From: Betaproteobacteria bacterium
GTDB lineage: Bacteria > Pseudomonadota > Gammaproteobacteria > Burkholderiales > Ga0077523
Assembly (NCBI GenBank): GCA_016125475.1
Contig: WGLR01000010.1
Span: 233,753-297,752, forward strand
Length of the DNA: 64,000 nt
Direction: 5' to 3'
Shown in pieces: positions 12,401 to 20,672 of the stretch; the stretch's first letter is position 1, and the number at the start of each line of letters is the position of its first letter. The notes beneath the pieces were generated by a model that was not told where the DNA came from, ran no database searches, and saw only the letters and a program-made list of their open reading frames with translations. The translations under genes were made by a program, and so were the position numbers.

Positions 12401-12632
12401 GACCGGCGTGATGGGCGGCATGCTCGCCGCGACGTTCCTCGCAATCTTCTTCATCCCGATGTTCTTCCGGCTCATGACCGACCGGAAGCTTCGCGAGAAG
12501 CGCTCGACCGACGAACTGCGCAAGGAGATAGACCACCACCACCAGCTGATCGCGGAGGGCGGGCACCTGCCGCGTCACGGCGGAACGGCCCCGCACGAGG
12601 GCGAGGCCGGTCAGGGTGACCGTCAGTCGTAG
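9405..12632 (+). CDS. RND multidrug efflux pump, inner-membrane transporter (HAE1 family)
   Basis: A 1075-residue proton-driven exporter of the AcrB/MexB type, slightly longer than the usual 1030-1050 because of a polar C-terminal tail rich in His and Gly. It has the two-fold repeat of six helices with large periplasmic loops. Proton-relay residues are in place: GIVVDDAIVVLENVER in helix 4 (Asp-Asp) and GLAAKNAILIVEYA in helix 10 (Lys). The N-terminal FFIDRPIFAVVLSSF and QYPEIAPPVV segments are typical of the hydrophobic/amphiphilic efflux class. The GTG or ATG question is settled by the GTG at 9405 preceded by GGGGGAA. It forms an operon with the adaptor; the stop overlaps by ten bases the stop of the convergent MFS gene. 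Confidence 0.95.
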   Translation: MNLSRFFIDRPIFAVVLSSFLVLAGLAAMRTLPIAQYPEIAPPVVTVRAYYPGASAKTVEQTVAAPLENQLTGVEDMIYMSSISGSNGQLEIQVTFDIGSDADRAALNVNNRGKEAEARLPEEVRRQGVTVEKGSSSFLFVYALYSPDNRYDDLYTSNYATLNILDNLKRVPGTTNVQIFGAKDYAMRVWLRPDRLTQLKLTPGDVARALAEQNAQFAAGKIGQNPTGGPQEMVYTITTQGRFSDVKQFENILVRSTPGGAAIRLKDVARVELGSKDYDFIGRVNGKPATLIGVFLQPGANALDVADQCNAVMQRLAKRFPEGLKYSTVYDTTRFVKVSIREVVKTLGEAMLLVFLVVFLFLQNWRATLIPFAAVPVSLIGTFGGLFLLGYSINTLTLFGMVLSIGIVVDDAIVVLENVERIMREDRLSAREAAIRAMSEVTGPIVAIVLVLCAVFVPVAFLGGLAGELYRQFAVTIAIAVVISGFVALTLTPSLCVFLLKQHHREPGGFFRLFNRWFGRVTLHYTHGVGWIIRRSAIGLLLFAGMVAVALSLWRITPTSLVPSEDTGYYIGAVFLPDGATLQRTDAVVQEVTKAMLSNPANEWAVAFTGMDFLGGGFRNSAATIFASQKHWDERPGVYTDQLVGELYAKTAHINEGLVLAFPPPPILGLGNSDSFEFYIQNRGDGGSDRLNEVLQKFLARANKDPMLGRVQTLWRPNVPQLYVDVDRDKAKSLGVSLDSLYTSLAATLGTYYVNDFNKFGRTWQVLVSAEPRFRKRPDDIGDMYVRSDAGAMVPLRSLATVRFSSGPDSLTRFNNLPAVKILGQAAPGVSSGQAIQVVERIAKEVLPPDFTYDWGGASYQEKRSTGTSAIALGMAVIMVFLILAAQYERWSLPLSVLLALPFGTFGALAAVYLRGLTNDVYFQIGLVTLLGLAAKNAILIVEYALLKHQEGLSASAAALEAARLRFRPILMTSMAFILGVLPLALSVGAGAGARRSVGTGVMGGMLAATFLAIFFIPMFFRLMTDRKLREKRSTDELRKEIDHHHQLIAEGGHLPRHGGTAPHEGEAGQGDRQS

Positions 12633-13858
12633 GCGGCCAGTTCCTTGCCGCGGGTCTCGGGCAGCAGTGCGACCATGAGGATGACGGTACCGAATGCGGT
12701 GCCGGCGACGACGGCGATCGCCTGGCCGAGGCCGATCGTCTCGCTGAGGCGTCCGACCAGGAACGGCGTGAAGGCGGAAAGGCCGCGTCCCACGTTGTAG
12801 ATGAATCCCTGGCCCGAGCCGCGCACGCGGCTCGGGAGCAGTTCGGTCAGGTAGGCGCCGACGCCGCTGAAGTTGCCCGATATGAAGAAGCCGAGCGGAA
12901 ACCCGAGCACGAGCATCATCGCGTCGTCGAGCGGGAGCTGCGTGTACGCGACGGCGATCACGGAGGAGCACACCGCGAACAGGAAGAACGTGTTGCGGCG
13001 TCCGATGCGGTCGGCGAGATAGGCGGCGGTCACGAAGCCCACGAACGATCCGACGATGATCACCGTCGTGTAGACACCGGTATTCAGCACGGAGAGGTGG
13101 CGCACCGTCTTGAGATACGTGGGCAGCCAGAACGTGACGGCGTAGTAGCCGATCATCATGCCCAGCGTCATGAGGCTCGACAGAACCGTGGTGCGCAGCA
13201 GTTGCGGCCCGAAGATCTCGAGGAAGTGTCCGCCGCGTTCCTGCACGTGCGAGCGCGTCTTCAGGAACACTTCCGGCTCCTTTACGTTGCGCCGCACATA
13301 GAAGATGAGCAGGGCGGGCAGCAGCCCCATCCAGAACAGCGCACGCCAGGCCCAGTCCTCGGGCAGGATCATGAACAGCACGGTGAACGCGAGGGCCGCG
13401 ACACCCCAGCCGATCGCCCATCCGCTCTGCACGGTGCCGACGGCCTTGCCACGATGCTGCGCGCGGACCATCTCGCCGACGAGCACGGACCCCACCGCCC
13501 ACTCGCCGCCGAAGCCCAGTCCCTGCAGCGCACGCGTGACGAGGAGCTGGTCGGGGGACGTCGTGAATCCGCACAGGAACGTGAAGAGCGCGAACCATCC
13601 GATCGAGACCTGGAGCATGCGGACACGGCCATACCGGTCGGACAGGATGCCGGCGAGCCAGCCACCGACGGCGGACAGTATGAGCGTCACGGTGCCGATG
13701 AACCCGGCCTCGCCCCGGGACATTCCCCACGCGACGATCAGCGTGGGGATGACGAAGGTGTAGACCATGAAGTCGAACGCGTCGACGGCCCAGCCGCCGA
13801 ACGCGGCCAGGATCGTGTGGCGTTCCTCGCTGCGCAGTTCCGTGAACCAGTCGAACAT
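12623..13858 (-). CDS. MFS transporter (metabolite:H+ symporter type)
   Basis: A 411-residue major facilitator with twelve predicted helices. The N-terminal AAFGGWAVDAFDFMVYTF segment with its Asp residues and the cytoplasmic-loop motifs SDRYGRVRM and ADRIGRRNT are characteristic of the sugar/carboxylate:H+ symporter branch (relatives of NanT, JEN-type carboxylate and aromatic-acid carriers). The motif LQGLGFGGEWAVGSV in helix 4 is typical of that branch. Import of an organic acid is therefore more likely than drug export, but the substrate cannot be read. GAGGGGGAGG precedes ATG 13858. It converges on the RND pump gene and is divergent from the PQQ dehydrogenase, so it might supply or clear a related compound. 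Confidence 0.87.
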   Translation of the reverse strand: MFDWFTELRSEERHTILAAFGGWAVDAFDFMVYTFVIPTLIVAWGMSRGEAGFIGTVTLILSAVGGWLAGILSDRYGRVRMLQVSIGWFALFTFLCGFTTSPDQLLVTRALQGLGFGGEWAVGSVLVGEMVRAQHRGKAVGTVQSGWAIGWGVAALAFTVLFMILPEDWAWRALFWMGLLPALLIFYVRRNVKEPEVFLKTRSHVQERGGHFLEIFGPQLLRTTVLSSLMTLGMMIGYYAVTFWLPTYLKTVRHLSVLNTGVYTTVIIVGSFVGFVTAAYLADRIGRRNTFFLFAVCSSVIAVAYTQLPLDDAMMLVLGFPLGFFISGNFSGVGAYLTELLPSRVRGSGQGFIYNVGRGLSAFTPFLVGRLSETIGLGQAIAVVAGTAFGTVILMVALLPETRGKELAAYD

Positions 13859-14202
13859 TTTTCCTCCCCCTCGTTCGCGTGAAGTCCGTGGTGATGTTGC
13901 TGCGTTGCAATAGGACTCTTCCGGTCCTCTGACGCAGTCACGGCCGCCCCGTTTCCGACTGCGCGCCGAAGGCTAACACGAACCTTCCGGGCAACGTGCC
14001 GCCCGTCTCTCCCGACGGTGGCTGGTCCGGGCGGTGGCGCGCATGCCACGTGGTTGCAGGCACCTTCTCCCCCGCAGTGCAGCGTTGACACGATTTTTCG
14101 ATTCTGCAATCGTGACTCGCGCCATCGCTGCATCACGTCGTGCGTCGTGCCGGAGATGGCGGGAGTTGTTCGCGAAAACAACCGATCAATGGGAGGTGTG
14201 TC
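13859..14202. other. divergent intergenic region before the PQQ dehydrogenase
   Basis: 344 bases with no supported gene, holding promoters for the MFS carrier (minus) and the dehydrogenase (plus). A TTGACA hexamer at 14085-14090 is a candidate -35 for the dehydrogenase; the -10 about 17 bases later (CAATCG/AATCGT) is poor. CGATT (14091) and AATCG (14108) form a short inverted repeat just downstream of it. GGGAGGTG at 14191 is the ribosome binding site of the dehydrogenase. Confidence 0.4.
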
Positions 14203-15900
14203 ATGGCTTCAGTCCGGCGCAGTCTGCTGGGTGGAGTCGCGGTCGTCGCGCTCGCGACGGTGGCGTCTTCGGCAATGGCCCAGGCAGGCAACGAGTGGCC
14301 GACGTACGGTGGTGACAAGTCCAACACGCGGTTCAGCACGCTCGATCAGATCAACACGGGCAACGTGAAGGATCTGAAGGTGGTGTGGATGCATTCGCTG
14401 GGATCGAACGACAGTCAGGAGTCGACGCCGATCATCGTCGGCGACACGATGTACGTGACGAGTTCGACGGGGCCGAAGTACGTGTTCGCGCTCAACGCGC
14501 GCACGGGCGAGAAGATCTGGACCTACCAGCCGGAGCTGCCCGGCGACTACATGTCGACGGTGTGCTGCGGTCTCGACAACCGCGGCGTGGCGGTCGCGAA
14601 CGGGATGGTGTTCTTCGGGCGCCTGGACGCGAAACTCGAGGCACTCGACGCGAAGACGGGCAAGCACCTGTGGACGAAGACGGTGGCCGATTACCGCAAG
14701 GGCTATGCGATCACCTCGGCCCCGCTGATCGTGAAGGACATGGTCATCACGGGCATGGCCGGCGGCGAATACGGCGTCCGGGGTTTCGTGTCCGCCTACA
14801 AGCAGTCGACGGGCGAACTCGTCTGGAAGACGTACACGATCCCGGGAGAAGGGGAGCCCGAGAACGACACGTGGAAAGGCGATTCGTGGAAGACCGGCGG
14901 GGGATCGACGTGGGGCGTCGGAGCCTATGACGCGGGACGGAACCTGGTCTACTGGTCGACGAGCAACGCAGGGCCGTGGGGTGCGAGCACGCGCGGGAAC
15001 GACTCGAGCGACATAGGCCCCTATTCCAACAAGTGGACGTCCTCGCAGCTCGCGTTCGATGCCGACACGGGCAAGATCGTGTGGGGCTACCAGTACACGC
15101 CGCACGACACCTGGGACTACGACGGCATCAACGAGGCAGTCCTGACCGAGCTCTCGCTGGGCGGGCAGAAGGTCCCGGTCATGATGCACGCCGACCGCAA
15201 CGGGTTCTTCTACGTGCTCAATCGCGAGACGGGCAAGCTGCTGGCGGCCGACCCGTTCGTGACCGTCAACTGGGCGTCGCACGTCGATCTGCAGACGGGG
15301 CGGCCGGTCGAGGCACCGAACAACGAGAAGCGTCCGCAGCTGGGCAAGTGGGCGCGCAACGTGTGTCCGAACCTCATCGGCGGCAAGAACTGGTCGCCGA
15401 TGTCGTACAGCCCGCAGACGGGACTCGTGTATCTGCCCGCCTTCAACATGTGCATGGACATCAAGAACCGCGAGGAAGAATACTCGCCCGGCAAGTTCTA
15501 TCTGGCTTCCGAGTTCGACCTGGGCATGGCGGGTGCGAGCGGCTCGAATCTGGCCGAGTTCATCGCCTGGGACCCGGTTGCGATGAAGAAGGCGTGGAGC
15601 ATTCCCGAGGACTACATGTGGGCGAGCGGCGCGATGACCACGGCCGGCGGTCTCGTGTTCTACGGGAACCTCGAAGGCAAGTTCAAGGCCGTCAACGCGA
15701 AGACGGGTGAGGTGCTCTGGCAGTTCAACGTGGGCACGGGCATCACCCAGAGCGCCGTGAGCTACTCGATCGACGGGAAGCAGTACATCGCGGTCACCGC
15801 CGGCCGTCTGAAGGGACCGCCGTCGTTCTTCGGGAAACTCGGGCAGAAGATGATGGCAGTGAGCCCGGAAGGGGGCGTTCTCGTGGTGTTCGCGCTGTAG
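14203..15900 (+). CDS. PQQ-dependent alcohol dehydrogenase with lanthanide-type active site
   Basis: A 565-residue periplasmic quinoprotein oxidising an alcohol and passing electrons to cytochrome c. It has a signal peptide (cleavage after SSAMA, about residue 26) and eight-bladed propeller repeats of the form ALDAKTGKHLW, FDADTGKIVWGYQ and AVNAKTGEVLWQF. The adjacent cysteine pair is at C121-C122 (TVCCGL). In HDTWDYDGINE the catalytic Asp305 is followed by Asp307. In calcium enzymes (MxaF) that second position is Ala; an Asp there marks lanthanide-dependent XoxF/ExaF/PedH enzymes. Start ATG 14203 has GGGAGGTG upstream; an extension to 14140 lacks a signal peptide. The next gene is its likely cytochrome acceptor. 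The alcohol is unknown. Confidence 0.9.
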   Translation: MASVRRSLLGGVAVVALATVASSAMAQAGNEWPTYGGDKSNTRFSTLDQINTGNVKDLKVVWMHSLGSNDSQESTPIIVGDTMYVTSSTGPKYVFALNARTGEKIWTYQPELPGDYMSTVCCGLDNRGVAVANGMVFFGRLDAKLEALDAKTGKHLWTKTVADYRKGYAITSAPLIVKDMVITGMAGGEYGVRGFVSAYKQSTGELVWKTYTIPGEGEPENDTWKGDSWKTGGGSTWGVGAYDAGRNLVYWSTSNAGPWGASTRGNDSSDIGPYSNKWTSSQLAFDADTGKIVWGYQYTPHDTWDYDGINEAVLTELSLGGQKVPVMMHADRNGFFYVLNRETGKLLAADPFVTVNWASHVDLQTGRPVEAPNNEKRPQLGKWARNVCPNLIGGKNWSPMSYSPQTGLVYLPAFNMCMDIKNREEEYSPGKFYLASEFDLGMAGASGSNLAEFIAWDPVAMKKAWSIPEDYMWASGAMTTAGGLVFYGNLEGKFKAVNAKTGEVLWQFNVGTGITQSAVSYSIDGKQYIAVTAGRLKGPPSFFGKLGQKMMAVSPEGGVLVVFAL

Positions 15901-16051
15901 CGGACGGAGAAACGCCAGGCAGTCTGGTGGAGACGGGCGGCGGGATCTCGGATCCCGTCGCCCGTTTCGTGCAACGGGTCGGTGTCGGGGACGGGAGAAC
16001 TGCGCGCCGGGCGTGCAACCGTGAAGACGGCCGCGACGAGGAGTGGATTGC

Positions 16052-16432
16052 GTGAAGCCGAACAACAAGGTGTGGAAGCAGATGGGCGTGCTGGTGCTGG
16101 CGTTCGCGACGCTGGCACCCGCGTGGGGTGGCGAGGACGAGAGCGGGCCGGTCAACCCGTATTCCGGTGACAAGGCGGTGGCGAAGGAAGGTGCGGAACT
16201 GTTCAACCAGTACTGTTCGCACTGTCACGGGCCGTGGGCGGAGCAGGGCGAGCGCGTGAGGGATCTCAGGCGTCTCAGGATCCGTTATGGCGACTATGCG
16301 ACGGAGACCTTCTGGACGACGGTGCACAAGGGGCGCATGGAGAAGGGAATGCCGGTCTGGGGCGGCGTCCTGAGCGACGACGTGCTCTGGCGCATCTACA
16401 CGTTCCTCGAAACGGTCCAGACCGAGGAATGA
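16052..16432 (+). CDS. periplasmic cytochrome c, likely electron acceptor of the PQQ dehydrogenase
   Basis: A 126-residue monohaem class I cytochrome c. A signal peptide ends near residue 25 (APAWG). The haem motif CSHCH is at residues 55-59 and a Met in EKGMPVWGG is the likely sixth ligand. The GTG at 16052 is chosen because GAGGAG lies eight bases before it; an in-frame GTG at 16043 is the alternative. It follows the dehydrogenase by 151 bases on the same strand and is similar in placement to the XoxG/PedF/ExaB-type cytochromes that accept electrons from PQQ dehydrogenases; the partnership is inferred from position. Confidence 0.88.
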   Translation: MKPNNKVWKQMGVLVLAFATLAPAWGGEDESGPVNPYSGDKAVAKEGAELFNQYCSHCHGPWAEQGERVRDLRRLRIRYGDYATETFWTTVHKGRMEKGMPVWGGVLSDDVLWRIYTFLETVQTEE

Positions 16433-16525
16433 ACGGGCCGTTCGGCGGCCGTCACGTCGCGCGGCGAGGCCGCGCCGGATTTCCGGGGTCGTGCGGACGA
16501 CCACGGATCAGGAGTCGGGTCGGTG

Positions 16526-17581
16526 ATGAATTCCATCGTGAGGCACGCGGTCGTGATTGCCGCGCTGATGCTGTCCGTCGGACCGTGGTCGCGGGGTGCC
16601 CACGCGCACGGCGTGACGCTGAACGTCTATCACTGCATGGGGGAGCGCTCCGCCTTCCACACGCAATTCATGGTTCCGTGGGTGGCCAGGCTCGAGGAGG
16701 CCTCGGGCGCGCGGCTGCGCATCCACCTGCACGCGGCGGAACCCGGTGACTCCGGATGCGGGGATCTCCTGGGCAGGCTGGGCAGCGGTGATGCCGACAT
16801 CGTGTGGACGGCCGTGACACCGTCCGCGCAGCGTTTCGCGGCGCTCGGTGTGCTGGAACTGCCGTTCATGGTACGGACGGCCCAGGGCGGCAGCGGGGCG
16901 GCGACGGACTTCGTGCGCCTGAACGACCTTGCCGAGCGTTATTTCGAAGGTGCACACCTGCTCGCCGTGAGTGTGCGCGACGGTCTGCAGCTCCACTTTC
17001 CGCAGGGGGCGGTCGCGTCGCCCGAAGAGCTTGCGGGGCGGCGGATCGGAACATCGTCGGCGGCTGGCGCCGATCTGCTCGCCGCGCTCGGCGCGACACC
17101 GCTGGAAGCGTCCGGGGCGGCGCTCTCGGCTGCGATCCGGAACGGAGCGGTCGACGGCGTGCTGCTGCCGTGGGAACTCGAGACGGTCATCGACGGGGAA
17201 GGCACCATGCGTGCGCACACCGAGATCCGTGCACCGCAGCCTGGGTTCGGAACCTCCGTGTTCGTGCTCGCGATGAGCCGCGCGAGCTACCGGGCGCTCG
17301 CGGACGATCTCCGGGCAGTGGTCAATGCCGGAAGCGGCGTGGAGACGGCGGGCTGGATCGGACGGGTGTTCGACGATGCCGCGGCGTCAGCCCGAAGCCG
17401 GGCGGAGTCCCGGGGCGATGCGTTCCAGGTCATCGGGCGCGACACGCTGGGGGCCTGGCGCAAGGCGGCGCGGGGCGTCGCCGCGAGCCGCGCCCGGAAG
17501 CTCGGGCAGCCGGCCGGCCGTTGGGAGGCGTGGGTCGACAGCGCGCGCGAACAGCTGTCGGATCACGATCCCGGCAGGTGA
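16526..17581 (+). CDS. orphan DctP-like periplasmic solute-binding protein
   Basis: A 351-residue exported protein with a signal peptide ending at about residue 27 (RGAHA). The body resembles the TRAP-transporter DctP fold: HTQFMVPWVARLEEASGARLRIHLH near the start, IVWTAVTPSAQRFAALGVLELPFMV, then PEELAGRRIGTSS and NGAVDGVLLPWEL. No DctQ or DctM membrane genes are nearby. In lanthanide or methanol dehydrogenase operons a periplasmic binding-protein-like gene (MxaJ/XoxJ) follows the cytochrome and is thought to assist enzyme maturation. This protein occupies the same third position but looks like DctP, not like MxaJ. ATG 16526 follows GGAG at 16511; GTG 16523 is possible. Role: inferred accessory factor or substrate sensor; uncertain. 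Confidence 0.72.
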   Translation: MNSIVRHAVVIAALMLSVGPWSRGAHAHGVTLNVYHCMGERSAFHTQFMVPWVARLEEASGARLRIHLHAAEPGDSGCGDLLGRLGSGDADIVWTAVTPSAQRFAALGVLELPFMVRTAQGGSGAATDFVRLNDLAERYFEGAHLLAVSVRDGLQLHFPQGAVASPEELAGRRIGTSSAAGADLLAALGATPLEASGAALSAAIRNGAVDGVLLPWELETVIDGEGTMRAHTEIRAPQPGFGTSVFVLAMSRASYRALADDLRAVVNAGSGVETAGWIGRVFDDAAASARSRAESRGDAFQVIGRDTLGAWRKAARGVAASRARKLGQPAGRWEAWVDSAREQLSDHDPGR

Positions 17582-17655
17582 TGCGCGGACCTCGCGTGTC
17601 CGGCAGCTAGCACGCCGTCGCCATGCGGCCCCGTCTGCCGTCGTGCACGCACGGT

Positions 17656-19065
17656 CTAGCGCTGCGGGACGTTCGGTCGCCAGAACACGCGCTCGCCGGC
17701 CTCGATGCGTGCGTCGAGATAGTGCGCGGGCGCCATGTCGTAGGCGTAGTCGTTGAGTCGCCCGAGCAGTTCGCGCACGCGGTCCGGATAGTTCGAGGCC
17801 TCGTTCACCGCTTCGCCCGGGTCGTTGTCGATGTCGAAGAGTTCCACGCGTGTCGGAAGCGCGGCCCGGACGATCAGTTTCCACTGTCCGACGCGAATGG
17901 CACCCTGGAAGTCCTCGACGTCGAGCAGCAGCTCCTTGCGTGGCGTGCGACCGTGCCCGGCGAGCACGGCGCCCACATCCACGCCGTCGAGTGGCGGATC
18001 CGTCGCGAGCGTCGCGCCCGCCGTGGCAGCGATCGTCGTGAAGAGGTCCGTGACGTGGAGCGGAGCGGTCACGACGGTGCCGGGCGGGATGTGTCCGGGC
18101 CACCGTGCAAGTGCAACCGTGCGCAGCCCCCCCTCGTAGAGGCTCCCCTTGCCCTCGCGAAATGCGCCGTTGTCTGCAGCCGGCCTCGGGACGTCGCCAT
18201 CCCCCGTCGCGAATCGCATCGGTATCGCGCCGCCGTTGTCGCTCTGGAACACGAAGAGGGTGTCCGCGAGCATCCCCTGCCTGTCGAGCGATGCCACGAT
18301 CCGTCCCACCGCCTCGTCGAGCTGCGTGACTGCCGCCGCATAGCTGCGGCGGGTATCGTCCGCGATGTCCGCGTACGAATCGAACAGGGGGCGCGGCACG
18401 CGCAGGTACTGCGAGGGCGTGTTGAACGCGACCATCAGGAAGAGGGGGCGGGTGCCGTCGTGTCTTCCGATCAGGGCCTCCGCCTCGCGCGCGACGAGTT
18501 CCGTCACGTTTCCCGCGTCCCGGGCCGGCCTGTCGTTGCGCCACCAGTCGCGCCTGCCCTTGCCCGCGACGATGCCGTCGGGATTGCCGGCGAGGGATCC
18601 GTAGAAGACGTCGAAGCCGCGATGCGTGGGCCGGAACTCCGGGCGGGCGTGCCCGAGCAGCCAGTTGCCAAGAAACGCCGTGCGGTACCCGGCGTCGTGC
18701 AGGACGTCGGCGAGGGTGCGTTCCGCGACGGGAAGGCCGTAGTCGCTGCCTGCCGTGATGGAAAGCGTCTGAAGGCCGTAGCGCATCGGATAGCGGCCCG
18801 TCAGCAGTGCGGCGCGGGTCTGACTCGAGAATGCCTGCGAGTAGAACGCGTTCATGACGGCGCCTTCCCGTGCGAGCCGGTCGAGGGCCGGCGTGCGCAG
18901 CCCGCTCCCGTGGAACCCCACGTCGTGCCACCCGAGATCGTCCGCGAGCACGTAGACGATGTCCGGCGGGGCGGCCGCAGTCACGTCCTCGACCGGGGCA
19001 CAGACGAGACCGGCCACGCAGGCGAGGCTTCGTATCAGGATGGAGGCGCGGAATACGTGGGGCAT
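17656..19065 (-). CDS. sulfatase-family protein with degenerate active site
   Basis: A 469-residue exported protein (signal peptide to about residue 30) of the alkaline phosphatase/sulfatase fold. The metal site DDLGWHDVGFHG, the SDNGG motif and KGSLYEGGLRT are intact. The formylglycine signature, normally C-x-P-x-R, reads S80-S-Q-T-R84: the cysteine is Ser and the proline is Gln. The G-K-W-H-L-G motif reads GNWLLG, so the active-site Lys is Asn134 and the His is Leu136. Maturation by a Cys-type enzyme is impossible, and Ser-type maturation normally needs Ala or Pro at the third position. It may be a non-catalytic binding protein or have a changed reaction. ATG 19065 is followed by a good signal peptide. 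It is divergent from the vWA operon. Confidence 0.85.
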   Translation of the reverse strand: MPHVFRASILIRSLACVAGLVCAPVEDVTAAAPPDIVYVLADDLGWHDVGFHGSGLRTPALDRLAREGAVMNAFYSQAFSSQTRAALLTGRYPMRYGLQTLSITAGSDYGLPVAERTLADVLHDAGYRTAFLGNWLLGHARPEFRPTHRGFDVFYGSLAGNPDGIVAGKGRRDWWRNDRPARDAGNVTELVAREAEALIGRHDGTRPLFLMVAFNTPSQYLRVPRPLFDSYADIADDTRRSYAAAVTQLDEAVGRIVASLDRQGMLADTLFVFQSDNGGAIPMRFATGDGDVPRPAADNGAFREGKGSLYEGGLRTVALARWPGHIPPGTVVTAPLHVTDLFTTIAATAGATLATDPPLDGVDVGAVLAGHGRTPRKELLLDVEDFQGAIRVGQWKLIVRAALPTRVELFDIDNDPGEAVNEASNYPDRVRELLGRLNDYAYDMAPAHYLDARIEAGERVFWRPNVPQR

Positions 19066-19166
19066 GTCGGAGGCTCCCGGACGTCGGGTCGTCGATGCCG
19101 AATGATAAGGACACACGGCCGGAATCACGAACCCGCACGGTGCGTCTCGCCGGTGGGAGACCGGAC

Positions 19167-20669
19167 ATGACCGCGCCGGAAGACCTGATCGCCTGGCTGC
19201 GGTGTGCCGCAAGCCGGAACCGCCGGACGAGACTCCTCCGGGCATCGGTTTGGACGCTCGCGCTGGCCGCGAGTGTCCACGCCTTCGCGACACTGGCGTA
19301 CCGCACAGTCGGGAACGGGGCCGTGCCGACGGCGCTCACGGCACTCGTCGTGGTGGTGGCGACGGTGGCGGCGGTGGCCCTGCTCGTGCGTGCGGCGCTC
19401 CCGCCCCGACTGTCGGACGTGGCGGCGCACGTGGATGTCCGTACCGGAGGCCGCGACGAGCTGCTGAGCGCCCTCTGGTTTGCACAGCGTCCGGAGCGCG
19501 ATGCGATGAGTACGCTGCACGTCGCGCGTGCGTGCGACGCGGCGACCCGGCTCGCGGTTCCGCACTTGTTCGCATACACGATTCCGCGGGCGGCCGTCGC
19601 GACCGCCGTCGTCGCCGTGCTCGCAGCCACGGGCATCCGGAACTGGCCGGAGCGTCCGTCACCGAACCCCGTTGGGGTCGACGCCAGTCAGGGGCGGGCG
19701 CTGCCGGCGGGCGGATCCAGGCCGGACGGCGGCGCGCGACGGGAAGCCGGAACGGCGACTGCCCGGAACGCGACCCACGAGCGCGAAGACCCGCTCGTGG
19801 CTGCACGGGATGCCGGCGGGGCCGAATCATCCGGTACACAGGAGTCCGGAAGCAGCGGGTCCGAGCGCAGGCAGCTCGGCGACGGTGTACGGATGCCGGA
19901 AACCGGCGAAAGTCGGGCGACAGGTGCGGCCGTCCCGGGTACGCGCGCGCAGCAGCCCGACCAGATGAACGACACGCTCGCCGCGGAAATCCTCGCACGT
20001 GTCCGGAAGCTGCTGGCGCGGGAAGAGGGCGATGGGGGCGGGCCTCCGGCTGCGCGGAACGAAGCCGCGGGTACGACGGGCGCGCTGGGTGCCGACCTGC
20101 GGGCCGAGGAGGCAGGCGCCCAGGACTCGGCCCGCCGCGAACCGGGGACCCGTGAGGACGCGCTCAATACCTCGCTGCGCGCGTTGTCGAGACGAAGCAC
20201 GGCAGGCGTGGATCGTGTGCACGGTGCGGCGGACACCGCCGAGGGTGCCGGTCGCGCGGGTTTCTCGGGTGGCGCGATGGGGCGCCGGATCGATGTGGCA
20301 CAGGCGGGTGGCGGCAACGGCGACGCGCCGCCCGGGAAGACGGAGGCCGATCCGAACGAAGGCTCCATCCTCGGAAAGCGGACCGAGCGTCTCGCCGTGC
20401 AGCTGCGGCTTGCCGGCACGGCACGGCGTGACGACGATCACGGTGACGCGCCTCGGGATGCCGGCTCTTCTCCCGAGGAGTCGTTCTACGAAGCCACGCG
20501 AGGCGGGAGCGCGGCGGTCGCGTTTTCCGAGGCAGGTCCGGCCGCCGGTGGCGGACCTGACGCCGCGCTCCGGCGCGACGAGACACCGCGCGCGTTTCGC
20601 GATGCCGTCTCCCGATACACGCTCGCGCGTCACCGCCGCGAGCGTCAGGGCGACGGAGCGGAGCGCTGA
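19167..20669 (+). CDS. membrane protein with long Ala/Gly/Arg/Glu-rich tail, first gene of vWA operon
   Basis: A 500-residue protein. Residues 1-150 hold two hydrophobic segments (about 28-47 and 55-77) and a third near 135-152, with the segment DVAAHVDVRTGGRDELLSALWFA between them. That pattern recurs in the large membrane proteins of MoxR/vWA operons (the DUF4175-like group); this is recognition by pattern, not by search. The remaining 350 residues are hydrophilic, low in aromatic residues and rich in Gly, Ala, Arg and Glu, with a helical NDTLAAEILARVRKLLARE stretch, probably disordered or coiled-coil. ATG 19167 has GGTGGGAG upstream; ATG 19095 would add 24 residues. The TGA is followed three bases later by the next start. 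Confidence 0.7.
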   Translation: MTAPEDLIAWLRCAASRNRRTRLLRASVWTLALAASVHAFATLAYRTVGNGAVPTALTALVVVVATVAAVALLVRAALPPRLSDVAAHVDVRTGGRDELLSALWFAQRPERDAMSTLHVARACDAATRLAVPHLFAYTIPRAAVATAVVAVLAATGIRNWPERPSPNPVGVDASQGRALPAGGSRPDGGARREAGTATARNATHEREDPLVAARDAGGAESSGTQESGSSGSERRQLGDGVRMPETGESRATGAAVPGTRAQQPDQMNDTLAAEILARVRKLLAREEGDGGGPPAARNEAAGTTGALGADLRAEEAGAQDSARREPGTREDALNTSLRALSRRSTAGVDRVHGAADTAEGAGRAGFSGGAMGRRIDVAQAGGGNGDAPPGKTEADPNEGSILGKRTERLAVQLRLAGTARRDDDHGDAPRDAGSSPEESFYEATRGGSAAVAFSEAGPAAGGGPDAALRRDETPRAFRDAVSRYTLARHRRERQGDGAER

Positions 20670-20672
20670 CCC

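Noticed and set aside
11286..13910. 874-codon minus-strand open frame over the RND pump and MFS genes
   Set aside because: It runs antisense through the pump's 3' half and out of frame through the MFS gene; both show clear family motifs in their own frames. High G+C leaves antisense frames open.
17387..19636. 749-codon minus-strand frame overlapping the sulfatase and neighbours
   Set aside because: It is out of frame with the sulfatase-fold gene, which has a signal peptide and metal-site motifs in its own frame.
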